This document shows positions 14,001 to 24,292 of a stretch of 64,000 bases of DNA, in pieces. Origin of the DNA: Panopea generosa (Eukaryota; Mollusca; Bivalvia; Adapedonta; Hiatellidae); NCBI GenBank assembly GCA_029582155.1, contig CM055906.1:11651101-11715100 (forward strand). The letters run 5' to 3'. Below the pieces are notes generated by a model. The model was given only the letters and a program-made list of their open reading frames with translations. It made no database searches and was not told the DNA's origin. Numbering within the stretch: the stretch's first letter is position 1; every line of letters starts with the position of its first letter. The translations under genes and the position numbers were made by a program.

Positions 14001-17000
14001 TTTTTAGAGGGAATGCAATGTATTGACCAAATTATACATGAAGCTTTAAAATAATAATTTGAGGTTCGTCATTTTCGGCATATTACTGGTTATATATGGT
14101 TAACAATTTTTTTTTTATGGAAAAAGATCTCGGACTCATAAACATGAAATTGAGAAGAATCACTGGCAAACTTTCTCATACATTTTTCATACTGAGCTGG
14201 GTTCGAACCCATAACCTTAGCCGTTTAAGAAAAGGAATTTGGAGAGTGTCTCAGACCACTGAACTATGGAGGACCCGAGCAAAAAAGTTACTTCTAGTAT
14301 ACTGGTACAAGCGATATCCATTCATTTATCTAATGTCATAAAACCATCTAACTTTAGATTAACCGAAGCGTTATTTTACATGTTCACATCCTCGCCTGGA
14401 TCGGTGCACAACCATATCAAGCATAACATTTACCAGCAAAAATTGGTTTTGCAGATTTTATGTAACTTTATTCACCATTTATAAACATATGACATTGAAA
14501 CAGCAAAAATAGGTATGTGTAGTGTCATTCTGTTGTTATAAGTATGTGTAGTGTCATTCTGTTGTTATAAGTATGTGTAATGCAATTCTGTTGTTTTAAG
14601 TATGTGTAGTGTCATTCTGTTGTTATAGGTATGTGTAGTGCAATTCTGTTGTTATAAGTATGTGTAGTGCAATTTTGTTGTTATAACTATGTGTAGTGTC
14701 ATTCTGTTGTTATAAGTATGTGTAGTGTCATTCTGTTGTTATAAGTATGTGTAGTGCAATTCTGTTGTTATAAGTATGTGTAGTGTCATTCTGTTGTTAT
14801 AAGTATGTGTAGTGTCATTCTGTTGTTATAAGTATGTGTAGTGCAATTCTGTTGTTATAGGTATGTGTAGTGTCATTCTGTTGTTATAAGTATGTGTAGT
14901 GTCATTCTGTTGTTATAAGTATGTGTAGTGTCATTCTGTTGTTATATGTATGTGTAGTGCAATTCTGTTGTTATAAGTATGTGTAGTGTCATTCTGTTGT
15001 TTTAAGTATGTGTAGTGTCATTCTGTTGTTTTAAGTATGTGTAGTGCAATTCTGTTGTTATAAGTATGTGTAGTGTCATTCTGTTGTTATAAGTATGTGT
15101 AGTGTCATTCTGTTGTTATAAGTATATGTAGTGCAATTCTGTTGTTATAAGTATGTGTAGTGTCATTCTGTTGTTATAAGTATGTGTAGTGCAATTCTGT
15201 TGTTATAAGTATGTGTAGTGTCATTCTGTTGTTTTAAGTATTTGTAGTGTCATTCTGTTGTTTTAAGTATGTGTAGTGCAATTCTGTTGTTATAAGTATG
15301 TGTAGTGTCATTCTGTTGTTATAAGTATGTGTAGTGCAATTCTGTTGTTATAAGTATGTGTAGTGCAATTCTGTTGTTATAAGTATGTGTAGTGTCATTC
15401 TGTTGTTATAGGTATGTGTAGTGTCATTCTGTTGTTATAGGTATGTGTAGTGTCATTCTGTTGTTATAGGTATGTGTAGTGTCATTCTGTTGTTATAAGT
15501 ATGTGTAGTGTCATTCTGTTGTTTTAAGTATGTGTAGTGTCATTCTGTTGTTTTAAGTATGTGTAGTGCAATTCTGTTGTTATAAGTATGTGTAGTGCAA
15601 TTATGTTCTTATAAGTATGTGTAGTGTCATTCTGTTGTTTTAAGTATGTGTAGTGTCATTATGTTGTTATAAGTATGTGTAGTGCAATTCTGTTGTTATA
15701 AGTATGTGTAGTGTCATTCTGTTGTTATAGGTATGTGTAGTGTCATTCTGTTGTTATAGGTATGTGTAGTGCAATTCTGTTGTTATAAGTATGTGTAGTG
15801 TCATTCTGTTGTTTTAAGTATTTGTAGTGTCATTCTGTTGTTTTAAGTATGTGTAGTGCAATTCTGTTGTTATAAGTATGTGTAGTGTCATTCTGTTGTT
15901 ATAAGTATGTGTAGTGCAATTCTGTTGTTATAAGTATGTGTAGTGCAATTCTGTTGTTATAAGTATGTGTAGTGTCATTCTGTTGTTATAAGTACGTGTA
16001 GTGCAATTCTGTTGTTATAAGTACGTGTAGTGTCATTCTGTTGTTTTAAGTATGTGTAGTGTCATTCTGTTGTTATAAGTATGTGTAGTGTCATTCTGTT
16101 GTTATAAGTATGTGTAGTGCAATTCTGTTGTTAAAGGTATGTATAGTGCAATTCTGTTGTTATAAGTATGTGTAGTGTCATTCTGTTGTTATAAGTATGT
16201 GTAGTGCAATTCTGTTGTTAAAGGTATGTGTAGTGCAATTCTGTTGTTATAAGTATGTGTAGTGTTATTCTGTTGTTTTAACTGGCCTCTGTTTCACCAA
16301 CACTTTCTCAAGTCTAACTTTAACACTTAATTTGACTGGTTATGTAAACATCTTTAATCAGTATGAATGAATCCAACTGCAGTTTTTATGGAGCCAGTCT
16401 AAAATCATGATCACCGGGATGCTTTTCATAGATTTAATTTAATCATTAGTATTTAAGCATTTACTTAAAGATGAGCCAGATTGCACAGGCCATCAATGAA
16501 GAAAGTGTTGATTTCTGTTTTCCAACAGAGTTCTAAAGTATGTGGGAGGAGGGGGGGGGGACAACCTCATCAATTCAATTATTCATAAAATATGAAACTA
16601 CTTAGACATTTACAACATTCTGCTGGTATTAATTAACAGCTGCCCTATTATGAGGGCCAGTGTAGTATACACACACGACAACATAAACATAAAATACTCC
16701 AGACTTTGTTAGTTTTATATAGAGCGTGACAATCCCAGAATGTTATAAATTTTTAAGTGTTTCTATAAACAGTTATCTCTTATCTACTACTGTGTTTATT
16801 TAACTATTTAAGTTATAAGATCTGTGTTTATATTGGGTGCAGCTTGATGAACTTGACAACAATATCAGCTATCTCCTTGATGGGGCAGTTATCTTGTTAA
16901 TAAATAGCTACACATGTGATGCATCTTTTATCATATTTCCTGTACAACATCAGGCCAAACAAGTTACTGCTTAAATTTAATCTGCATTTGAAAGGTAGTT

Positions 17001-20000
17001 AAAATACAGTTAAAAGATCTAGTTTTATCATTTTGAAGTTTAGCCTTCAACATCACATCATTTTCTTTCACATTGTGGTGTTTCCATCTCTAACCCTCAA
17101 TTTACATTCAGGTTTTATCTGAAGACTTATTTTCCTACACTGGTGTTCCTTTCTTATCCTTAGTTCATATTCAAATGTGCCCTTTATTATTTGAAGTTTG
17201 GAACTCTTTGTTTAAGGTTTAACTCCAGATTATTTCATCTGTAGTTTTCACTCAGTTACAATAAAACTAAAATATAGTATGTTGAGTGTGAGGGGCGGGA
17301 TCTAATAGTAAATTGACCTGATGCGAGCTGTCAATTAAACAAGCCGTTTATCCAATCAGCGATCGATATTGGTTGCCACACCACCATTTTCCTTAGGCAA
17401 ACTGACAATGTCTTAAGTTAATACTACATTGTATTTATTTTAGACAAACAATGCCACATAGCCAGTGGGCAGAGCGATAGTTGTTCTTGAGTCAGGTCAA
17501 TAATTTGTTGAACCCTGAGATCAGAGAGTCATGGGTCCGAACCCAACACTGCTATGTGTCAGTCCTCGAGCATTTTATTTACATTACACTTAGCAATGGT
17601 TCTACTCAGGAAGACCAAGTTTTCAGAATTTGTTTCGCAATCTATCTAAAATAAATAAAGTTTCCTTACCCTTTATTCTACTGGTACTTATCCAGACATA
17701 TTCATATTGAGCATTGTCATATGCTGGAGCCATGTTGTGGACCATAGGGTTGATTATTCCTTCTTTACCCCCTGAAAACAAAAATCAATTAGATTTGATT
17801 ACATTATTCAATAAAAATGAAACATTGTTATTATATTACAGTGATTATACAGTATTCTGCTATTTACACTCTTGATAAATTAATATTTGGATTCCCTCCA
17901 TAAATTATGTTCAAAGCTGTTAAAACTCCTACATAATATCTAGATATTAAACCAGCCAATGTCTTTTATTATTTTCACTTTACATACCATAACTATTTAT
18001 AACAGTGTCATAAAAACATTAAATTTTGGCATTTTTTTTAAATTTAAAAATAGCTTCTGATATTCTTTTGAGTTTGTGTTTTTTGTATATAAATAAATCT
18101 TACAACAGGAAAAGATCCCATATTTTGTCATAAAAACAAAAGCTTTGCATATCAACTAAAGAAAAAACAGAGTGGTAGTGTAGCGAAAAGGACACTGTCT
18201 GCTTACATCAGAGGTTGTGTGTTTGATCTCAGGTTAGACCCGTTGCCTCTAAAAAACAACACCCAGACGGATTGAAATAGTACAAAAAAACTAGTGTAAC
18301 TCACCCATGAAGAGTTTACAGTCCACTTTTGGATAGCGCTCCTTCATTTTGTTGACGAGATTAATGGCTGGGTCTTCATCATCCTGGACACAACACAGCA
18401 GCTCAAACTACAAGTACAAGCACCGTTACAACAACAATAACATAGTTGTGATGAATGGTTAAATTATATTTGAATGGGGTTTAACACCATTTTCGACACA
18501 TTTCAGGTTATATATGGCATATCCAGTTTTACTAGTGGAGGAAGATCAAGTAGAACCACCACACTTTCAGACAAAGTTTTTTTGCAGCGTGAGCTTCAGA
18601 TGGTGCCATAGACCACAAATGGTTAAATAAGGAAGTCTAACGCTACTGCACTTACATAGTTTGTAGACAGTAATATAAGTATGACAAAGTAACATCTAAA
18701 CAATAATAACAATGGCACTGACACTGTCACCAGAGCTGACATGTCACCAGAACTGGCAATAACAACAACATTGAAAATGTCACCAGAACTGGCAATAACA
18801 ACAGCACTGACAATGACACCAGAACTGGCAATAACAACAGTACTGACAATGTCACCAGAACTGACAATGACACCAGAACTAGCTACAACAGCACTGGCAA
18901 TGTTACCAGAACTGGCAATAGCAACAGCACTGACAATGACACCAGAACTGGCAACAACAGCATTGACAATGACACCAGAACTGGCAACAACAGAACTGAC
19001 AATGTCACCAGAACTGACAATAACAACAGCACTGACAATGACACCAGAACTGGCAATATCAACAGCACTGACAATGGCACCAGAACTGAAAATAACAACA
19101 GCACTGACAATGATTCTAGAACTGGCAACAACAGCACTGACAATGATACCAGAACTGACAATAACAACAGCACTGACAATGCCACCAGAACTGACAATAA
19201 CAACAGCACTGACAATGACACCAGAACTGGCAACAACAGCACTGACAATGACACCAGAGCTGGCAACAACAGTACTGACAATGTCACCAGAACTGACAAT
19301 GACACCAGAAATGGCAACATCAACAGCACTGACAATGACACCAGAACTGGCAATAACAACAGCACTGACAATGACACCAGAACTGGCAATAACAACCGCA
19401 CTTGCAATGATACCAGAACTGACAATAACATCAGCACTGCCACAGATAACCATTAAAGAGTTATCCAGGCATGTTGCAAACCATGATGAACAGACTGTGA
19501 AGGATAATGGACATAAGCAGTATTTTTACTCACCTTGGGGTAGTTGATGAGGAAATGACTTTCAAGGTTTATTTCCAACAATGGATCTATACCCATCAAT
19601 GGTTTAATGATGGATACACCAGGTAAGTTATCTGTCAACACTATTGGGTCCTCTTTGTTATGTAACACAAAACGCCTAAAATATACAAAAGAAATGCCAA
19701 TGAACCAATCTTTCTAAATAAAATGTTATTATAAAAACTAATGAATCAAATATTTCTTATGTTCAAAATCAGGTATCCATGCATGGTAAATAACAGCAAA
19801 TGTCTTTGATACAACTTCTCAACTGTACATGTTATTATCTGTAGCCATTGGAAAGCTACTTAATTTGGATGTCTGGCAATGACTCAAAGAAAAGATTTAG
19901 TGTCATTTTTAAGCCCTTGATAAACCTAACTACTCTTTACAGGGATCCTGGTTAACCAAATACTTCAACACACACTCAGATAGTTGCTAAAATCTTCCCC

Positions 20001-21408
20001 ACTTGAATCAGTAGTGAGAAACAGATGACAAAGAGAGGCAATGCTGTATATCAATCACCGCTGAGACTACTGGGTGAGTATTCAAACTCACAACACCTGG
20101 ATTGATAGTCAAACACAATACCGACTGAACTACCGGGTCCAAATATTAATACACCTAAATAATGCAGTCTGACATGATGATAAAAACTTACACAAAGTGA
20201 CTCACACCACAAACACACATCAGTTGTTGTGTTTTCAGAGAAGTCAATTGCTTATACTTTAGCCGGATACAGTAATGTTAATGACGGTGCTATATATAGA
20301 CTTCTCAGAACTTAATTACACAATTTTCAAGATAGTCAATTGTTGCTTTGATTGTTTTTCTCCTTTAAACATCTACATAATTTAATATGTAACCAAATAT
20401 TGATATCAATGTAAAAGCTACTTTTCTCACTCTGCCTAAATTCCATCAATTAGCTGACTTCTTTCCCAGGGAAACTGTTAAAAAGTAGGACAAAAATTAC
20501 TACACTATGAGTATGCCTTAATGTAAGTATTCTAGCATTTGTTATGTAAAACCACATCATTGTAATTTTTTTCTTATTTTTTTATCTCAATTTAAGACTT
20601 CTATAACAACAACTTTTGTATAATATAGCCAACACAATTACAATATTTCAATATATTATAATGCAGGTGTCAGTCAGTAAGCAATTAATGTTTACTGCAT
20701 TGTAAAATATATTTACACAAAATATAATAAAGCCATTGATCCATTGTGATCACATATTCAAGATAATGCAGCAATACAATACAATGACACCTGTACTAAA
20801 TTCTTACCTTTAGTTAATTTCAACAAAACCACGCACAATGTAAATGCTAATCAGTCTGTAATTGACATTCTGATCTGTCTACATTGTTTACCACTCAGTT
20901 TATTTGTTTCAATATATAGCATCACATTATACCATCAATGGCTAACAGATGATCAGATGGACTGTTAACCAGTACTCACGACCACACCCATCTTGGAAAA
21001 TAAATAATCACTTTCCCATTTGAATCAATGGTGAGAGATATGACAATGAGACACAATGCCATATATATATCATCATGGAGAGGGAGGTGGTAGTGTAATG
21101 GATAGCGTTGGCTGCTAACGCTAGAGGTTGCGGGTTTGATCCCCAGCTTGACCTGATGCCTCTTATAAAACAACACTCTGTTATGGTTCTACCCAGAAAG
21201 TGGACTTGAGGGCTGTGACATATAAGCTCTGAGCTTACATCACAATCAAGCTAAGTATAAACTAAGCATTTTTTGTGTTTACTTACCCACCAATCTGTGA
21301 TATGATGACAAAGAACGTTGAGAGGCCATACAGGACAAGGCCAATAATTGCCAGGAAAAATATCACATATGATAATGTCTGCTCGTCCAGTAAGTTGTAA
21401 ATACCCAT
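7871..21408 (-). CDS. UGCG: Ceramide glucosyltransferase (glucosylceramide synthase), complete nine-exon gene
   Basis: The enzyme transfers glucose from UDP-glucose to ceramide at the Golgi membrane, the first step of glycosphingolipid synthesis (family GT21). I joined nine minus-strand exons: 21408-21287, 19675-19534, 18407-18305, 17771-17670, 13943-13828, 13145-12967, 10243-10157, 9137-8945 and 8044-7871. Their lengths sum to 1218 nt, giving 405 residues plus TAG with no internal stop, and every junction is GT-AG. Visible features are an N-terminal membrane anchor (about 12-37), LPGVSIIKPL (58-67), QDDEDP (96-101, D1 = D100), AED (243-245, D3 = D245), RMVRW (281-285) and C-terminal hydrophobic segments (about 305-380). 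The D2 Asp (human D144) is Thr152 and human H193 is Phe202. Human residues are recalled from memory. Gene identity is very secure; catalytic competence is not. Confidence 0.96.
8945..9137 (-). CDS. UGCG: UGCG coding exon 8 (residues 284-348)
   Basis: Acceptor TTTCAG and donor GTAAGA flank 193 nt. It starts with the W of RMVRW, then WLRLRFNMMPVVSGFLEP and two hydrophobic segments (about 305-322 and 327-347) ending SDYLLLRMVQ. Human counterparts are WTKLRINMLP and FDYIQLRGVQ. The exon ends on a codon boundary. Confidence 0.96.
9786..9935 (-). mobile_element. SINE family C copy
   Basis: In reverse complement it reads GGTCCAGTGGTAAAGCAT, then GAGGGTTTGATCCCCACC (A-box-like and B-box-like), followed at the lower coordinate by ACTGGTTCTACC. 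It lies in UGCG intron 7. Confidence 0.7.
10157..10243 (-). CDS. UGCG: UGCG coding exon 7 (residues 255-284, RxxRW start)
   Basis: A short 87-nt exon between acceptor TTATAG and donor GTAAGG. It encodes GHRLVLSSYPAQQSLAQ and then YKDRMVR, with the W from exon 8 completing the (Q/R)xxRW motif of processive and lipid glycosyltransferases. Phases (one base in, two bases out) fit both neighbours exactly. Confidence 0.94.
10475..11685. repeat. 33-bp tandem array in UGCG intron 6
   Basis: The unit contains CCAGGTTCATAGCATATGAC followed by TATCAGTAACCAG. Some units carry an extra CAG, giving 36 bp. Roughly 36 copies are present, decaying at both ends. The CYEPGWLLIVI-type minus frames are by-products. 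Confidence 0.95.
12156..12414 (-). mobile_element. Complete SINE family A copy with 13-bp target duplication
   Basis: Perfect 13-bp copies of GTATTTCAGTTAT flank it at 12143-12155 and 12415-12427. Read on the minus strand it starts GGGGTCCTCCGTGGCCGAAT (A-box-like), has B box GGTTCAAGTCCC (rc of 12338-12349), and continues TTCTACTCAAATTCATTCTG and GAAATGTGTTGAAAATGG. It ends with GTTAAACGC and a run of 16 A. The head resembles a class II (Leu/Ser-like) tRNA. It lies in UGCG intron 6. Confidence 0.93.
12645..12832 (-). mobile_element. SINE family A copy, older
   Basis: It reads AACCACCTTCTTTCTCAAAG, GTGGTTTGAACTCACAACC, and AGTGATCTTGAGACGGTCCC, in family A order and reverse complement. It lies in UGCG intron 6, 3' to exon 6. 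Confidence 0.65.
12967..13145 (-). CDS. UGCG: UGCG coding exon 6 (residues 196-255, D3 motif)
   Basis: Acceptor TTTCAG and donor GTATGT flank 179 nt. It encodes YFGGAFARYYLAFN, then CCTTGMSYMFKK and YGKYLAEDFYLTHAL. The D3 aspartate (human D236, the proposed catalytic base) is Asp245 in AED. Human C207 aligns to Cys216. Human H193 aligns to Phe202, so that side chain is not conserved here. Confidence 0.96.
13270..13545 (-). mobile_element. SINE-like family E copy
   Basis: On the plus strand: TTTTGTGTCATTTTATGCC, CTAACCCAACCACTCTTATC, CCACTTGAATCAGCGGTGAG, then a tRNA-like end with AACCAGTCG. It shares its layout with copies at 19895, 20912, 42590 and 55735. It lies in UGCG intron 5. Confidence 0.75.
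13828..13943 (-). CDS. UGCG: UGCG coding exon 5 (residues 157-195)
   Basis: Acceptor CTTGCAG and donor GTAAGC flank 116 nt. The peptide SSDIILDMVCKLQKPNVAL and then PFTTDQKGFAQTLEK aligns to human PDTLTDMVNQM and PYVADRQGFAATLEQ. The exon ends on a codon boundary. Intron 4 upstream is the longest of the gene (3726 bp) and holds the 29-bp array. Confidence 0.95.
14082..14276 (-). mobile_element. SINE family A copy
   Basis: It contains ACTGGCAAACTTTCTCATAC, GGTTCGAACCCATAACC and CAGACCACTGAACTATGGAG, the tRNA-like head in reverse complement. It lies in UGCG intron 4. Confidence 0.75.
14511..16285. repeat. 29-bp tandem array in UGCG intron 4, about 61 copies
   Basis: The unit reads GTATGTGTAGTG, then TCATTCTG or CAATTCTG, then TTGTTATAA. 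The array is very homogeneous, with two main variants at the TCAT/CAAT position and rarer TTGTTTTAA and TTGTTATAG ends. Confidence 0.97.
16286..17455. other. Intron 4 sequence with no recognised feature
   Basis: Apart from a G-run near 16550 I see no repeat or coding signal in this part of the intron. Confidence 0.4.
17457..17640 (+). mobile_element. SINE family C-like copy
   Basis: It reads CATAGCCAGTGGGCAGAGCG, then AGAGAGTCATGGGTCCGAAC and TGGTTCTACTCAGGAAGACC. The second segment is B-box-like. It lies close to exon 4 in intron 4. Confidence 0.65.
17670..17771 (-). CDS. UGCG: UGCG coding exon 4 (residues 123-157, altered D2 site)
   Basis: Acceptor TTTTCAG and donor GTAAGG flank 102 nt encoding GGKEGIINPMVHNMAPAY and then YEYVWISTSRIKA. 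The family motif GGKKVGINPK is clear. The segment aligned to human WICDSGI reads WISTSRI, so the D2 aspartate (human D144) is Thr152 and the Gly two residues on is Arg154. The codons are unambiguous in the sequence and the frame is fixed on both sides. Confidence 0.94.
18168..18270 (+). mobile_element. SINE family B head fragment
   Basis: It contains GAGTGGTAGTGTAGCG, CAGAGGTTGTGTGTTTGATC and GTTGCCTCTAAAAAACAACA, matching the family B head. It lies in UGCG intron 3. Confidence 0.65.
18305..18407 (-). CDS. UGCG: UGCG coding exon 3 (residues 89-123, D1 motif)
   Basis: Acceptor TTGTAG and donor GTGAGT flank 103 nt encoding FELLCCVQDDEDPAIN and then YPKVDCKLFMG. The D1 aspartate (human D92) is Asp100 in QDDEDP. 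The exon leaves a codon split after one base, which exon 4 completes as Gly123. An earlier CAG at 18386-18384 could serve as acceptor but would drop the conserved FELLCCVQ. Confidence 0.95.
18478..18612 (-). mobile_element. SINE family A tail fragment
   Basis: It reads GGGTTTAACACCATTTTCG, TTATATATGGCATATCCAG and GTGGAGGAAGATCAAGTAG, the 3' part of family A in reverse complement. It lies in UGCG intron 2. Confidence 0.75.
18705..19450. repeat. 33/36-bp compound tandem array in UGCG intron 2
   Basis: Units alternate ACTGACAATGACACCAGAAC with TGGCAACAACAGC or TGGCAATAACAACAGC. Indels are multiples of three, so frames of 186-276 codons stay open on both strands. The peptides are pure repeats (LAITTALTMTPE and reverse), so I do not call genes. 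Confidence 0.95.
19534..19675 (-). CDS. UGCG: UGCG coding exon 2 (residues 41-88)
   Basis: Acceptor TTTTAG and donor GTGAGT flank 142 nt. It encodes the post-membrane linker and the signature LPGVSIIKPLMGIDP followed by NLESHFLINYPK, matching human LPGVSLLKPLKGVDP and NLETFFELDYPK. This begins the glycosyltransferase A-fold nucleotide-binding region. The exon ends on a codon boundary. Confidence 0.95.
19895..20140 (-). mobile_element. SINE-like family E copy
   Basis: It reads TTAGTGTCATTTTTAAGCCC, CCACTTGAATCAGTAGTGAG and GTATTCAAACTCACAACACC, in family E order. It lies in UGCG intron 1. Confidence 0.7.
20912..21075 (-). mobile_element. SINE-like family E fragment
   Basis: It contains CATCAATGGCTAACAGATG, CACACCCATCTTGG and CCCATTTGAATCAATGGTGA, and runs directly into the family B copy that follows. 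Confidence 0.65.
21080..21275 (+). mobile_element. SINE family B copy
   Basis: The tRNA-like head GGTGGTAGTGTAATGGATAG and B box GCGGGTTTGATCCCC lead into TTATAAAACAACACTCTG, GGTTCTACCCAGAAAGTGG and AGCTAAGTATAAACTAAGC. The copy ends next to UGCG exon 1, in intron 1. Confidence 0.85.
21287..21408 (-). CDS. UGCG: UGCG coding exon 1 (residues 1-41, start codon)
   Basis: The ATG at 21408-21406 lies in the context ACAATGG. The peptide starts MGIYNLLDEQ and continues into a hydrophobic stretch (about 12-37), the N-terminal membrane anchor of this family. The exon ends with GG before a GTAAGT donor at 21286-21281, leaving a codon split after two bases that exon 2 completes as Gly41. A polypyrimidine-CAG acceptor ends at 21412, so the exon probably runs to 21411 with three bases of 5'UTR. 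Confidence 0.93.
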
Positions 21409-21424
21409 TGTCTGAAAATATACA
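21409..21424 (-). promoter_or_regulatory. Splice acceptor of an unplaced UGCG 5'UTR intron
   Basis: Immediately upstream of the ATG the minus strand reads TATATTTTCAG then ACAATGG. This strong acceptor suggests that a non-coding first exon and the promoter lie further upstream, at or beyond the 39-bp array. I could not identify that exon. Confidence 0.5.
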
Positions 21425-21479
21425 TGTGTAGGCTTGTGTTAATCAGGCAACAGTCTAGTTTAATTTAATTCTATGTTTT

Positions 21480-23400
21480 ATCATCTGACCCAGCTACACT
21501 CATGTGCATGTCAGGTTGAACTAGCTATCTAACCCATGTTCATCCCAAGTTTGATTTCACTAGCTATCTAACCCATGTTTGTCCCAAGTCTGGTTGAACT
21601 AGCTATCCAACCCATGTTCATCCCAAGTTTGATTTCACTAGCTATCTAACCCATGTTTGTCCCAAGTCTGGTTGAACTAGCTATCTAACCCATGTTCGTC
21701 CCAAGTCTGGTTGAACTAGCTATCTAACCCATGTTCGTCCCAAGTCTGGTTGAACTAGCTATCTAACCCATGTTCGTCCCAAGTCTGGTTGAACTAGCTA
21801 TCTAACCCATGTTCGTCCCAAGTCTGGTTGAACTAGCTTTCTAACCCATGTTTGTCCCAAGTCTGGTTGAACTAGCTATCTAACCCATGTTTGTCCCAAG
21901 TCTGGTTGAACTAGCTATCTAACCCATGTTCGTCCCAAGTCTGGTTGAACTAGCTATCTAACCCATGTTCGTCCCAAGTCTGGTTGAACTAGCTATCTAA
22001 CCCATGTTCGTCCCAAGTCTGGTTGAACTAGCTATCTAACCATGTTCGTCCAAGTCTGGTTGAACTAGCTATCTAAACCATGTTCCTCCCAAGTCTGGTT
22101 GAACTAGCTATCTAACCCATGTTCGTCCCAAGTCTCGTTGAACTAGCTATCTAACCCATGTTCGTCCCAAGTCTGGTTGAACTTGCTATCTAACCCATGT
22201 TCCTCCCAAGTCTGGTTGAACTAGCTATCTAACCCATGTTCGTCCCAAGTCTGGTTGAACTAGCTATCTAACCCATGTTCGTCCCAAGTCTGGTTGAACT
22301 AGCTATCTAAACCATGTTCGTCCCAAGTCTGGTTGAACTAGCTATCTAACCCATGTTCGTCCCAAGTCTGGTTGAACTAGCTATCTAACCAATGTTCGTC
22401 CCAAGTCTGGTTGAACTAGCTATCTAACCCATGTTCGTCCCAAGTCTGGTTGAACTAGCTATCTAACCAATGTTCGTCCCAAGTCTGGTTGAACTAGCTA
22501 TCTAACCCATGTTCGTCCCAAGTCTGGTTGAACTAGCTATCTAACCCATGTTTGTCCCAAGTCTGGTTGAACTAGCTATCTAACCCATGTTCGTCCCAAG
22601 TCTGGATGAACTAGCTATCTTACCCATGTTCGTCCCAAGTCTGGTTGAACTAGCTATCTAACCCATGTTCGTCCCAAGTCTGGTTGAACTAGCTATCTAA
22701 CCCATGTTTGTCCCAAGTCTGGTTGAACTAGCTATCTAACCCATGTTTGTCCCAAGTCTGGTTGAACTAGCTATCTAACCCATGTTTGTCCCAAGTCTGG
22801 TTGAACTAGCTATCTAACCAATGTTCATCCCAAATTTGGTTACTCTAGTATCTAACTCATGTTCCTACCAAGTCTGGTTGAACTAGCTATCTAACCCATG
22901 TTTGTCCCAAGTCTGGTTGAACTAGCTATCTAACCCATGTTTGTCCCAAGTCTGGTTGAACTAGCTATCTAACCGATGTTTATCCCAAGTCTGGTTGAAC
23001 TAGCTATCTAACCCATGTTTGTCCAAAGTCTCGTTGAACTAGCTATCTAACCCATGTTCATCCCAAGTCTGGTTGAACTAGCTATCTAACCCATGTTCAT
23101 CCCAAGTATGGTTGAACTAGCTATCTAACCCATGTTCCTCCCAAGTCTGGTTGAACTAGCTATCTAACCCATGTTCATCCCAAGTCTGGTTGAACTAGCT
23201 ATCTAACCCATGTTCATCCCAAGTATGGTTGAACTAGCTATCTAACCCATGTTCGTCCCAAGTCTGGTTGAACTAGCTATCTAACCCATGTTCATCCCAA
23301 GTATGGTTGAACTAGCTATCTAACCCATGTTCCTCCCAAGTCTGGTTGAACTAGCTATCTAACCCATGTTCATCCCAAGTCTGATTTAACTAGCTATCTA
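21480..23400. repeat. 39-bp tandem array upstream of the first UGCG coding exon, about 49 copies
   Basis: The unit contains GTTGAACTAGCTATCTAACC followed by CATGTTCGTCCCAAGTCTG. Variation is mainly CGTCCC, TGTCCC, CATCCC or CCTCCC. It begins about 70 bp beyond the 5' edge of coding exon 1, so it lies in a 5'UTR intron or the promoter-proximal flank. Confidence 0.97.
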
Positions 23401-24290
23401 CTATCAAGTTCTACTTGACCTCACAGTTGCATGGTACTCTACTATATTTTATGATGTGTGAACAATTCATTACCACCATCAGTGTCACACATTAATAATT
23501 GATGTTGGGACACATCACTGCCTATGAGATAATGTTCTTATAGTTTATACATTCACTTATAATCTGTGCCTCATTTGAATATTGGAAATCAATTAGAAGT
23601 GGGAAGAAATTTCTGGAAGTTGTAAAAGAAATATGTCTAAATCATTCCCCAATGCCAATACTGGTACATTTATCATATAGAGTGACATGGCATACACCCA
23701 CACATAAATGTACTAAGCTAATTTTCTCAACTACAAAATGATGCTTTGCCATATACAGACTAGAATAGTAAACTGGTATCTTCTATCATTCTGTTTTAAA
23801 GGTACACAAGCACAAATGCCAAGTAAACATTTTTTTTTAAGACATCAAAGTTTGAAATTTTACCATCAAATTAAAATATCGTTTTTGTCACATTTTGGCA
23901 TATTTGAAGAGTTAAATCATTTGTATAATCATTTACAAATGATAATGGAATGTTTTGCATTTTATTTTAGATATTTAGGCAGTCCTTAAAAAACATGTCT
24001 TGTTTGTTGTGTTCCTGCCTACTCACTCAAAATTGCAGCTACCAAAACTTTTTTATTGAATTTCAAAGCATTTAGTTTTTGTCTTGATTTCTGTCCATTT
24101 TTCTTTAAATTGACTATGCAAAATCAAAATTTTGGCAAAAAAAAAAGTAGCTTCTTACCTACCCACATGAAAAATACTAAGTTGGAGCACAGCAAACAAA
24201 TAATTTTTAAGGCTGGCTTAATAGCATATTTTCCTTACATACTGCCTTTTAAATTATGAACATATCACATTACTACTGCTGCTTTAACAA
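23401..24290. other. Unannotated AT-rich DNA
   Basis: Plus-strand open frames at 23738-23989 and 24056-24259 have low-complexity F/L/H-rich composition and no splice or family support. Confidence 0.4.
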
Positions 24291-24292
24291 AT

